From: Sulfurovum sp.
GTDB taxonomy: Bacteria; Campylobacterota; Campylobacteria; Campylobacterales; Sulfurovaceae
Assembly: GCA_026984165.1 (NCBI GenBank)
Contig: JALSSQ010000280.1
Coordinates: forward strand, 1-8,092
Length of the DNA stretch: 8,092 nucleotides
Direction: 5' to 3'
The notes under the pieces are model-generated. The model searched no databases, had not been told where the DNA came from, and saw only the letters and a list, made by a program, of their open reading frames with translations. Numbering within the stretch: the first letter of the stretch is position 1; every line of letters begins with the position of its first letter. This document shows positions 1-5,789 of the stretch, piece after piece. The translations under genes and the position numbers were made by a program.

Positions 1-293
1 GCCATCGCATTGTTTACAAAGTTTTCGTTAATCGTTGCTGTAAATTCAGACCCTGAAAAATCAACATTGATTTTGGCTTCTTGTAATGCCTTGATAAATA
101 CTGCGGCTGAACCAAAGTTCTCTTTCCAGTTGATGAGTCCAAAGTTTGCCTGTAAAATTTTCTCTGCATTTTTTTGCCCACGGTCAACACGTGCAATACC
201 AAATGCCATAGGCTCTTTGTAGCCTGCTTGTGAAGTCACTTCTGTGACCAATGCTTTAAACTCTTCAGTGCTTGAAACTGTTTCAATTGCCAT
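1..293 (-). CDS. dapD: 2,3,4,5-tetrahydropyridine-2,6-dicarboxylate N-succinyltransferase, N-terminal part (partial)
   Basis: Only the first 97 codons are present; the gene runs off the left edge of the window. The start ATG at 293 is well placed, 6 nt after an AGGAG ribosome binding site (300-304). The protein begins MAIETVSSTEEFKALV and contains FGIARVDRGQ and INWKENFGSAAVFIKAL, which I recognise as the N-terminal domain of the long-type DapD found in Campylobacterota. The catalytic left-handed beta-helix would lie outside the window. DapD transfers a succinyl group from succinyl-CoA to tetrahydrodipicolinate in the cytoplasm, a step in making meso-diaminopimelate (a cell-wall component) and lysine. 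The gene is divergent from the btuB-like run and probably unrelated to it. The assignment rests on remembered family sequence and on the N-terminus only. Confidence 0.72.
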   Translation of the reverse strand, partial: MAIETVSSTEEFKALVTEVTSQAGYKEPMAFGIARVDRGQKNAEKILQANFGLINWKENFGSAAVFIKALQEAKINVDFSGSEFTATINENFVNNAM

Positions 294-299
294 TGAATA

Positions 300-304
300 C
301 TCCT
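300..304 (-). promoter_or_regulatory. Ribosome binding site of the dapD-like gene
   Basis: AGGAG on the minus strand, 6 nt before the ATG at 293. It fixes the start of the partial dapD-like gene. A TATTAT hexamer at 321-326 on the same strand could be its -10 box, but no convincing -35 box is visible. Confidence 0.6.
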
Positions 305-310
305 AAAAAT

Positions 311-333
311 AATTAAGCTGATAATACTTAATT
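311..333. promoter_or_regulatory. Inverted repeat in the divergent dapD/btuB-side intergenic region
   Basis: Seven-base arms AATTAAG (311-317) and CTTAATT (327-333) are exact reverse complements separated by 9 nt. The repeat surrounds the candidate minus-strand -10 box TATTAT (321-326), so it could be an operator for the dapD-like gene or for the divergent transcript. In DNA this AT-rich a 7-bp inverted repeat can also occur by chance. Confidence 0.3.
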
Positions 334-351
334 TTATGTAAAATTCCACTT

Positions 352-519
352 ATGAAAAAATATTTACGCGGTCTCAATAAACAGTACTTTTCGTTAGCAG
401 TTATAGCGATGTATTCAACTTTGCATAAATTGACACAGCTAGACAGCACTTATCAGTACCATAAATTGGCATTTGCTCTCACACCCCATAAAACTGCTCC
501 ACCTGCACAAACAATATAA
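352..519 (+). CDS. Possible small protein of 55 residues, function unknown
   Basis: An open frame of 55 codons runs from ATG at 352 to TAA at 517-519. It begins MKKYLRGLNKQYFSLAVIAM, a basic start followed by a short hydrophobic stretch (about residues 13-20), and ends in a polar, proline-containing tail (TPHKTAPPAQTI). The hydrophobic stretch is too short for a confident signal peptide or membrane helix. No clear Shine-Dalgarno sequence precedes the start. In its favour, a terminator-like hairpin with a T-run lies 23 nt after its stop, and the ORF fills most of the gap between dapD and the btuB-like gene. Against it, one open frame of this length in AT-rich DNA can be chance. I do not recognise the protein. 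Confidence 0.33.
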   Translation: MKKYLRGLNKQYFSLAVIAMYSTLHKLTQLDSTYQYHKLAFALTPHKTAPPAQTI

Positions 520-538
520 ACTTTCAATTTCAATCTCT

Positions 539-593
539 GTAGGGTGCGTGATTGCGCACCTTTTTTATAGCGGTGCGTGATTACGCACCCTAC
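539..593. repeat. REP doublet / REPIN-like palindromic element
   Basis: Two 22-nt units lie head to head. The first (539-560) starts with GTAG and then forms a hairpin with arms GGTGCGT/GCGCACC around the loop GATT. The second (572-593), read on the minus strand, also starts with GTAG followed by GGTGCGT and ACGCACC, with only three differences from the first. Each unit folds alone, and the pair can also fold into one long imperfect hairpin through the 11-nt centre. A GTAG foot next to a short GC-rich palindrome, arranged as an inverted pair, is the established structure of REP/BIME/REPIN elements mobilised by RAYT (TnpA-REP) transposases. No RAYT gene is in the window. It is GC-rich compared with its surroundings. 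Confidence 0.72.
543..566 (+). terminator. Terminator-like hairpin within the REP element
   Basis: The first REP unit gives a 7-bp stem (GGTGCGT with GCGCACC, one T-G wobble, loop GATT) followed directly by six T residues (561-566). This has the shape of a Rho-independent terminator on the plus strand. It could end a transcript from the small ORF at 352-519, or reduce read-through into the btuB-like gene if that gene's promoter lies upstream. Confidence 0.5.
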
Positions 594-602
594 ACATAAA
601 TT

Positions 603-606
603 AGGA
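603..606 (+). promoter_or_regulatory. Ribosome binding site deciding the start of the btuB-like gene
   Basis: AGGA at 603-606 lies 6 nt before ATG 613. It favours ATG 613 over the in-frame GTG at 577, which sits inside the second REP hairpin and would put 12 residues before an otherwise typical signal peptide. Confidence 0.7.
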
Positions 607-612
607 ATATCT

Positions 613-2460
613 ATGACAACAAAAACACTCAGCCTTATTGCGGCTACATTACTTTTAACGACACATACTTTTGCAGACACTACACTTGAAGATATCACCG
701 TAGTCTCTACCAATAAAGTACCTACGTCTATCCAAAATACTACAGCTAATATCTCTGTCATTACAGAAGATGACATCAAAGAGCATGGCTACCAAACTGT
801 GGCACAAGCCATCAATACCGTAGCTGGCATCTCTGTCACACACTCAGGTGGTTTAGGAGAGCAAACATCCTTTTTTGTACGTGGTGCAGACTCTGGAAAA
901 GTGTTGGTACTTTTAGATGGTATGCGCCTCAATGACCCTAGTACTACCAATGGTACGGCACTCTTGGATAGTTTAACCACAGAAAACATCACACAAATTG
1001 AGATAATAAAAGGAGCAACAGGAAGTATCTGGGGTACCAATGCCAGTGCAGGTGTGATTAACATCATCACCAAAGAAGCAAAAGCGGGTGTGCATGGTTC
1101 TTTGGGACTTAGCTATGGTTCATATGCTACCAAAGGTGCAGACCTTACTTTAGGCTACAAAGATGAAAAACTCACTGCACAAGTGCTCGCTTCATACCTT
1201 GATACTGATGGTTTTTCAGCCTTAGCACCAAGAGATGCGGAAGCAGATGGCTATACAAACAAAAATGCAAACCTCAAACTGGGTTATGCATTCAATGAAA
1301 ACAATACCCTTAACCTTAGCTACAACCGCATCAAAACAAAGACACAGTATGATGACAGTTTTTCTGCCACACAGGCAGATGACGACTATTCGCATGCCAC
1401 GTCAGACCAACGTAATGTAGCACTTGACTACCTTTATACGCAAAACAACTACAGTGCTACACTGCATGCAAGTGAAGGCAAGTACGACAGAGACTATTAC
1501 ACCACAGGATTTTATGGTGATGGTCACAATGTCTATAGAGCAACACTCAAAGAATATGCCTTTATCAATGCCTATGACTACACTGTAGGTAAAGCTATCT
1601 TAGGATTTGAGTACAAAAGCATAGATGGCTTTAACCAGTATAATACCTTTCCCGAAAGTCAAGCAGACTATAAAAACAAAGCTGTCTATCTATCAAACAC
1701 TTATCATATAAATGCCAATACCTTACTTGAAACAAACCTAAGATATGATAACTACAGTGAGTTTGAAAATAAGACAACCTATAAAATAGGTATAAGGCAT
1801 CATCATGATTTCCTTAAAGGATTTACCACTTCTGCCAACTATTATACATCTTACGATGCACCAAGTGCCTATCAACTAGCCAATGCCACATTTGGTACAC
1901 TTTTAAAGCCTAGTTACACTAAAGGCTACGACATTACAGCATCTTACAAAGACCTTCTCAAGGTGACCTACTTTAACAACAGTGTAGAAGACAATATAGA
2001 CTATGATAACAGTGCTTTTGGATACTACAATGTAGCTGGGACTTCAGACTTCTCTGGTCTTGAAATAGAGAGTAGCTATGCCTTTGATGCACTTAATCTC
2101 ATAGCAAGTGCAAACTACACACACCTGTTTGACTATACCAAAGAAGATGGCTCAGACCTTATCAGACGTGCAAAAGACACACTGAATGCAACTTTAAGTT
2201 ACTACATTAACGAAATGCATTTTGGTGTAGATGCCCTTTATGTAGGAGAGAGATTTGATACCGATGGTGGATATCCTGTCGCTTCTAACGTTTCAACAGG
2301 TAACTACACCATATGGAACCTAAACTTCAGTACCAAAATCATGCAAGACTTTGACTTGAGTATTCATGCCAAAAACATCTTTGACAAAGAGTATCAATCA
2401 AGCTACGGCTATGCGACAGAAGGTCGCTCAATCTATGCCAAAGTAGGCTACAGTTTTTAG
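613..2460 (+). CDS. btuB: TonB-dependent outer-membrane receptor, BtuB-like (probable vitamin B12/corrinoid receptor)
   Basis: The 615-residue protein is close to the length of E. coli BtuB. Residues 1-21 form a signal peptide ending THTFA, followed by a TonB-box-like stretch (DITVVST, about 27-33). The plug domain spans about 37-153, with the typical sequence FFVRGADSGKVLVLLDGMRL (about 87-106) and the plug end GVINIIT (147-153). The rest is a barrel rich in alternating aromatic residues, ending in phenylalanine, as outer-membrane barrel proteins do. Such receptors take scarce ligands across the outer membrane using TonB-ExbBD energy. The plug resembles BtuB more than siderophore receptors, and the Cys-rich gene two places downstream belongs to a family otherwise seen with cobalamin genes, so corrinoid is the likeliest ligand. 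I see no cobalamin riboswitch upstream. Haem or a metallophore remains possible. Confidence 0.8.
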   Translation: MTTKTLSLIAATLLLTTHTFADTTLEDITVVSTNKVPTSIQNTTANISVITEDDIKEHGYQTVAQAINTVAGISVTHSGGLGEQTSFFVRGADSGKVLVLLDGMRLNDPSTTNGTALLDSLTTENITQIEIIKGATGSIWGTNASAGVINIITKEAKAGVHGSLGLSYGSYATKGADLTLGYKDEKLTAQVLASYLDTDGFSALAPRDAEADGYTNKNANLKLGYAFNENNTLNLSYNRIKTKTQYDDSFSATQADDDYSHATSDQRNVALDYLYTQNNYSATLHASEGKYDRDYYTTGFYGDGHNVYRATLKEYAFINAYDYTVGKAILGFEYKSIDGFNQYNTFPESQADYKNKAVYLSNTYHINANTLLETNLRYDNYSEFENKTTYKIGIRHHHDFLKGFTTSANYYTSYDAPSAYQLANATFGTLLKPSYTKGYDITASYKDLLKVTYFNNSVEDNIDYDNSAFGYYNVAGTSDFSGLEIESSYAFDALNLIASANYTHLFDYTKEDGSDLIRRAKDTLNATLSYYINEMHFGVDALYVGERFDTDGGYPVASNVSTGNYTIWNLNFSTKIMQDFDLSIHAKNIFDKEYQSSYGYATEGRSIYAKVGYSF

Positions 2461-2473
2461 GCTATAATACTCT

Positions 2474-3043
2474 ATGCTAACACTTATCCCAGAATGGTTT
2501 ATCAGATATAAGTTCTTTAACTCTTTTTTTCTGGGGTTAAGTGTGGGTGCCATCTTCACCCTCTATACTCCACTGGAGCCGTCTATCTACTCGATTGGTG
2601 GCATTTTACTGGCACTGGCTATGTTACTTTTGGCACGTCTCTATCACCAGATACTCAATGCCACATGGTTTTTTCGTATCTCACTCTTTGTCGAAGGCGT
2701 ACTCATTGTAGCCATACTCTATTTTTTACGCTATCAATACAATTATCAAACTGCCCTCATCATGTATATTGGCTACCAAATCACCTTTATTTTTGGCTCA
2801 TATCTTGTAAGAGCTGAGACACTTCTCCTCAAAACAGATACTCTACTTACCAAACTAGACACAGCCAAACAGTTAGGCTATCTCTTTGGTATGGGGATGT
2901 CCTATCTGTTTTACAAAATCCTCTCAGCACAGGGAATCAGCAGTCATCAAACACAGGTCTATCTGCTTCATTATCTTCTTCTTGTGGTAGAAGGGGTTAT
3001 TGTGTGGTTGATATTTAAAAGTTTCTCTAAGGCAAAGGTATGA
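2474..3043 (+). CDS. Six-helix integral membrane protein, half-MFS-like, possible inner-membrane partner of the BtuB-like receptor
   Basis: The 189-residue protein has about six hydrophobic helices (roughly 14-32, 37-57, 66-85, 93-112, 131-150, 162-182). Between helices 4 and 5 is a polar loop with RAETLLLKTDTLLTKLDTAKQ. This layout, with a long polar loop followed by QLGYLFGMGMSYLF, resembles the N-terminal six-helix half of a Major Facilitator Superfamily transporter; a full MFS protein has about 12 helices and 400 residues. It starts 13 nt after the btuB-like stop with no good ribosome binding site, and its stop overlaps the next start (ATGA), so it is probably translated by coupling inside the operon. 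By context it may move the imported ligand over the inner membrane, perhaps as a dimer, but the substrate is inferred only. No classical MFS motif A is visible. Confidence 0.75.
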   Translation: MLTLIPEWFIRYKFFNSFFLGLSVGAIFTLYTPLEPSIYSIGGILLALAMLLLARLYHQILNATWFFRISLFVEGVLIVAILYFLRYQYNYQTALIMYIGYQITFIFGSYLVRAETLLLKTDTLLTKLDTAKQLGYLFGMGMSYLFYKILSAQGISSHQTQVYLLHYLLLVVEGVIVWLIFKSFSKAKV

Positions 3044-3465
3044 CTTACAGTTCTTGGTTTTACTCCCACGGCAAAAAACACAAAGCCATTATGGCAAAAC
3101 TCACAGAACTTAGTGATGAAGAAGTCATACGCTACTTCAGGTTTGAAAATATGGTCAAAAATGAGCCAGATTTCTGCCCACTCTACAAAGACAATAAAAA
3201 ATGCCACGACATGAAAAAACTCAACTGTTACCTCTGTGCCTGCCCTCATTTCAGGTTTGACGATGAGGGTTTTAAAAAAGTAGAAGATAAAACACTCTAC
3301 TCCACCTGTGACATACACTCAAAACATGGCAGTCAATACATCAGTGATAACGCCATACATCAAAACTGTTCAGCCTGTCTTGTACCACATCATGAGGCAT
3401 ATATTAAAAAGGTATTTAAAAGAGATTGGTTTGCGATGATGAAAGAGGTAAGTATGACGAAATAA
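3040..3465 (+). CDS. Cysteine-rich small domain protein, probable metal-binding, linked to cobalamin metabolism
   Basis: The 141-residue soluble protein has no signal peptide and eight cysteines (46, 55, 63, 66, 68, 90, 110, 113). The order FCPLY...KKCHD...LNCYLCACPHF...HQNCSACLVPHH matches the cysteine-rich small domain (Pfam zf-like type), in which a CH, a CxxCxC and a CxxC...PH motif recur. As I recall it, this domain also occurs fused to the cobalamin enzyme CobD in some clostridia, which links it to corrinoid metabolism; its exact role is not known to me. It probably binds zinc or an iron-sulfur cluster in the cytoplasm. The start ATG overlaps the upstream stop (ATGA), with AAAGG just before it. 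It is the last gene of the btuB-like operon, and its final codons form the left arm of the terminator. Confidence 0.8.
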   Translation: MTYSSWFYSHGKKHKAIMAKLTELSDEEVIRYFRFENMVKNEPDFCPLYKDNKKCHDMKKLNCYLCACPHFRFDDEGFKKVEDKTLYSTCDIHSKHGSQYISDNAIHQNCSACLVPHHEAYIKKVFKRDWFAMMKEVSMTK

Positions 3466-3481
3466 TCGTCATACTCTTTTT
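3451..3481 (+). terminator. Rho-independent terminator overlapping the end of the Cys-rich gene
   Basis: A perfect 10-bp stem (AGTATGACGA 3451-3460, TCGTCATACT 3466-3475) with loop AATAA is followed by CTTTTT (3476-3481). The stop codon TAA (3463-3465) lies in the loop and the left arm encodes the last residues SMTK. It ends the btuB-like operon. On the minus strand there is no T-run after the stem, so it works best for the plus strand. Confidence 0.85.
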
Positions 3482-3483
3482 GA

Positions 3484-3909
3484 CTAAAGTCCTAAAGACT
3501 TTATAGCACCTTTAGCTGCTGCTTTTTTCAGAGGATTTGATCCTACTGCTTTTTCTACTGCCATGTCTGTGGCTTTTTCTTTCATAGAGGGTTCTTTTGT
3601 TTCGTCTGAGACAGCTTTTTTTAGCATTCCTGAAGCATTAACATCTTTTTTACCCATTACCTTATCGGCAACAACACTTTTTATTTTATCTGTTGAACTT
3701 GGCTCAGGTACTACTTTATCTGCTACCTTTTTGGCTATTTGTTGTTTTACTGGATCATTTCCTGCAACTTGCTTCACAACTGCATCTTTCGCTTGTGTTT
3801 TTGCCTTAGAGACAGCAACGTCTTTTGCAACGCCTGAGATTATATCTGCATATAGTGCTGAAGTTGCAACCGATGCTACTATGATTGAAGTGAATACTAT
3901 TTTTTTCAT
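3484..3909 (-). CDS. Secreted Lys/Ala-rich protein of unknown function
   Basis: The 141-residue protein has a clear signal peptide (MKKIVFTSIIVASVATSALYA, cut near residue 21) and a mature part of about 120 residues rich in lysine, alanine and valine, with little aromatic content and no cysteine. Short motifs recur: AVSKAK, AVVKQVAGNDPVKQQIAKK, MAVEKAVGSNPLKKAAAKG. The pair AGNDPVKQQIAKK and VGSNPLKKAAAKG looks like an internal duplication of an amphipathic helix. A good ribosome binding site (AAGGA, 3916-3920) lies 6 nt before ATG 3909. It starts 58 nt after the L,D-transpeptidase stop, with its own palindrome in between, so it may be separately transcribed. It converges on the btuB-like operon with 18 nt between stops. 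I recognise no family; a helical periplasmic protein is the most that can be said. Confidence 0.75.
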   Translation of the reverse strand: MKKIVFTSIIVASVATSALYADIISGVAKDVAVSKAKTQAKDAVVKQVAGNDPVKQQIAKKVADKVVPEPSSTDKIKSVVADKVMGKKDVNASGMLKKAVSDETKEPSMKEKATDMAVEKAVGSNPLKKAAAKGAIKSLGL

Positions 3910-3924
3910 TCTATTTCCTTAAAT

Positions 3925-3940
3925 TATTATGTACATAATA
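3925..3940. promoter_or_regulatory. 16-bp perfect palindrome upstream of the Lys/Ala-rich gene
   Basis: TATTATGTACATAATA is a perfect palindrome centred on GTAC, ending about 15 nt before the start codon at 3909 and directly before the ribosome binding site. It could be an operator for a dimeric regulator, or act in the mRNA leader. Further upstream on the minus strand lies an AT-rich stretch with -10-like hexamers but no clear -35 box. Confidence 0.45.
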
Positions 3941-3967
3941 GTCTATAATAAAATAATTAACACAGTA

Positions 3968-4447
3968 TTAATCATTTATATCTATAATAGCGTACTCGTC
4001 ACCATAATAGTCTTTAGCAAATTTTAACGCATCCACATAATCTTCACCGCGCCCTTGAACAACTACTTTTGTACCAACTCTAGCCCAGCGATACAACTTT
4101 TGCGCAAAACCATTTTTCAGACGGATACATCCATGGGATGCAGGTCTATTGGGTACATATCCTAAATGCATCGCAATACCCGAATTGGTCAACCGCATCA
4201 TGTAGGGCATCTTTGCACCTCCATTGGGTTTGGGCCAAAGATTTGAACGGTGCATACGCTTTTTTTGTATAATCCTATAAGTACCATCGGGGGTCTCTTT
4301 CCCCTGTTTTCCAGAAGAGATGCGCCCTTTAAATACGATAACCCCATCTTCTAAAGCATAGGCTCTTTGCAAAGACAAATCAACTACTATCTCTTTATTT
4401 GCAAAAAGAGGTATTAGTACAAATAATACAACAAACAACAACTTCAT
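3968..4447 (-). CDS. L,D-transpeptidase (YkuD domain), periplasmic
   Basis: The 159-residue protein has a short signal peptide (MKLLFVVLFVLIPLFA, about 16 residues) and then a single YkuD catalytic domain. The active-site stretch is HLGYVPNRPASHGCIRL, with His94, His105 and nucleophile Cys107; GKQGKETPDGTY (about 46-57) is the usual domain-entry segment. Enzymes of this family make 3-3 cross-links in peptidoglycan or attach proteins to diaminopimelate through a cysteine acyl intermediate; some are carboxypeptidases. There is no LysM or other substrate-binding domain. Its ATG overlaps the stop of the 441-residue surface-protein gene (ATGA), so the two are probably translated together. That pairing raises the possibility that it acts on the partner protein, though a general cell-wall role is equally consistent with the sequence. 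Confidence 0.88.
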   Translation of the reverse strand: MKLLFVVLFVLIPLFANKEIVVDLSLQRAYALEDGVIVFKGRISSGKQGKETPDGTYRIIQKKRMHRSNLWPKPNGGAKMPYMMRLTNSGIAMHLGYVPNRPASHGCIRLKNGFAQKLYRWARVGTKVVVQGRGEDYVDALKFAKDYYGDEYAIIDIND

Positions 4448-5769
4448 GATTTTTCATCTTCACGCCTAAGTGCATATAGCCCTATTATTATAGTAAAAAT
4501 CATCATTAACAAAGAGGTACCAGTACCTAAAGTATCTCCATCTGATGTTTGGGAAGATGCACATTGTATGTCTAACCTTACTGTTGCTGTTGAAGTACTG
4601 TTACCATCTGTAATGGCATATACAAAATCATCTGATACATGGTTAATATCTGCAAACGGTGAATAAAGAATCACTTCTCTTCCATCATTCCCTTGGACTA
4701 TTTCAAGTGAACCATAAGTAGATTCCTGAATAATTTCAATAGACACATTTCCATTAAAGGTATCATTATTCAAGACATCAATCACATTTGCACCATAATG
4801 TCCTATAACAATAATACCATCATCTACAGCATGTAATGAGACTTGCTGAACATCATCATACATAATGGTCACTGCAACAGGAATACTATGTAGTCCTGTA
4901 TTAATCTCAGTAAGTATATAGTGTATGGATCTTGGATTACCTTCAAATCCATCTACAGGGGTAAATAATAATATCCCTGTGTTGCTGTTATAGACCCATG
5001 TACCTTCTCCTGGGACTGTGACGGATCCATCTGCATTGATTGTACCGCCATTAGGTGCAATAAGGGTCACATTAACATCATCGGCTATAGCTACCGAACC
5101 ATCATTAAGCGTATCATTTGCTAAGATATCTATACTTACACTATCTCCTTGATTATTTCCCACAGAAAGATCACTGCTACCATTTGGACGTGAATCATCC
5201 TTATCCAGATAATCAGGAATACCATCACCATCACTATCTACACTATTTCCACCTTCAACACTATCAGATATCCCATCATTGTCACTGTCATCATCTAAAA
5301 AATTATAGATACCATCACCATCTTGATCTAAGGTAATACCATGACCAAGAGCCACAGCATTGTCACCTTCATCTGCATCAGATATACCATCACCATCGGT
5401 GTCTGAAGTTCCTTGAACAGATATTGGACCACAGAGTGTTGTAAAGTGTAGATTGGGTGTACTACCCGTTTGTGTAGGTGTTGCGGCTACGGTACCATTA
5501 TTGATCCATGTACCGAGTTCTTTTATCTGTCCGCTACCAAAATCCCAAGTACCATTAATTTCCACTCTTGTGACTTCACGAAGTACACCACCATTAGCTG
5601 TACTGAGCAAACCACCAGAAAGAATAGTATAATTTTGACAGTTGATATCTTTTATCACACCGGAATTGAGGTTTTCAATATTTCCATTGCCAATAACAAC
5701 ATCGGCATAGAGAGGATGTATCAACATTAAAATAAGAGTAAAAAAAAGTATTTTTATATGTTGTATCAT
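4444..5769 (-). CDS. Secreted protein with calcium-binding (TSP3-type) repeats, two Ig-like modules and a C-terminal membrane tail
   Basis: The 441-residue protein has a signal peptide ending near HPLYA (residue 22). Residues 23-115 form a Gly/Asn-rich beta region with two cysteines (44, 113). Residues 123-192 carry four calcium-binding loops of the thrombospondin type 3 kind (DTDGDG, DQDGDG, DSDNDG, DSDGDG). Two Ig-like/cadherin-like modules follow, about 196-305 and 314-400, each with the typical early motif (IDILANDT, IDVLNNDT). The C-terminus is a Gly/Thr linker, one hydrophobic helix (about 419-434) and a charged tail beginning RRED, like the three-part tails of sorted surface proteins. 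It is probably a surface adhesin or envelope-anchored structural protein. GGAG (5778-5781) lies 8 nt before ATG 5769. The L,D-transpeptidase gene overlaps its stop. The ligand is unknown. Confidence 0.82.
   Translation of the reverse strand: MIQHIKILFFTLILMLIHPLYADVVIGNGNIENLNSGVIKDINCQNYTILSGGLLSTANGGVLREVTRVEINGTWDFGSGQIKELGTWINNGTVAATPTQTGSTPNLHFTTLCGPISVQGTSDTDGDGISDADEGDNAVALGHGITLDQDGDGIYNFLDDDSDNDGISDSVEGGNSVDSDGDGIPDYLDKDDSRPNGSSDLSVGNNQGDSVSIDILANDTLNDGSVAIADDVNVTLIAPNGGTINADGSVTVPGEGTWVYNSNTGILLFTPVDGFEGNPRSIHYILTEINTGLHSIPVAVTIMYDDVQQVSLHAVDDGIIVIGHYGANVIDVLNNDTFNGNVSIEIIQESTYGSLEIVQGNDGREVILYSPFADINHVSDDFVYAITDGNSTSTATVRLDIQCASSQTSDGDTLGTGTSLLMMIFTIIIGLYALRREDEKS
5194..5403 (-). 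repeat. Region coding for four DxDxDG calcium-binding repeats
   Basis: This part of the 441-residue gene encodes residues 123-192, where the pattern D-x-D-x-D-G-I-x-D appears four times. At DNA level GATGGTGATGG-like strings recur, so the region could gain or lose units by recombination or slippage. On the opposite strand it gives a false His/Tyr-rich open frame. Confidence 0.75.
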
Positions 5770-5789
5770 CTATAAAACTCCAAGAGTAC

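Noticed and set aside
577..612. GTG at 577 as the start of the TonB-dependent receptor gene
   Set aside because: It lies inside the second REP hairpin, has no good ribosome binding site, and adds 12 residues before a normal signal peptide. ATG 613 with AGGA at 603-606 is better.
294..612. Cobalamin riboswitch upstream of the btuB-like gene
   Set aside because: I looked for the conserved B12-box core and the GCCACTG element and found neither. The gap is accounted for by the small ORF and the REP element.
2463..2468. Perfect TATAAT between the btuB-like gene and the membrane-protein gene as an internal promoter
   Set aside because: No -35-like hexamer lies at a suitable distance, and the hexamer is common by chance in this AT-rich DNA. 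A leaderless transcript from here cannot be excluded.
3563..3922. 119-codon plus-strand open frame
   Set aside because: It is antisense to the Lys/Ala-rich secreted-protein gene, which has a signal peptide and a ribosome binding site; this frame has neither.
5118..5336. His/Tyr-rich plus-strand open frame that looks like a metal-binding protein
   Set aside because: It is the antisense shadow of the GAT/GGT-rich calcium-binding repeats of the minus-strand gene.
5194..5403. CRISPR-like or tandem DNA array
   Set aside because: The repeated strings are short, irregularly spaced and fully explained by DxDxDG codons inside a gene.
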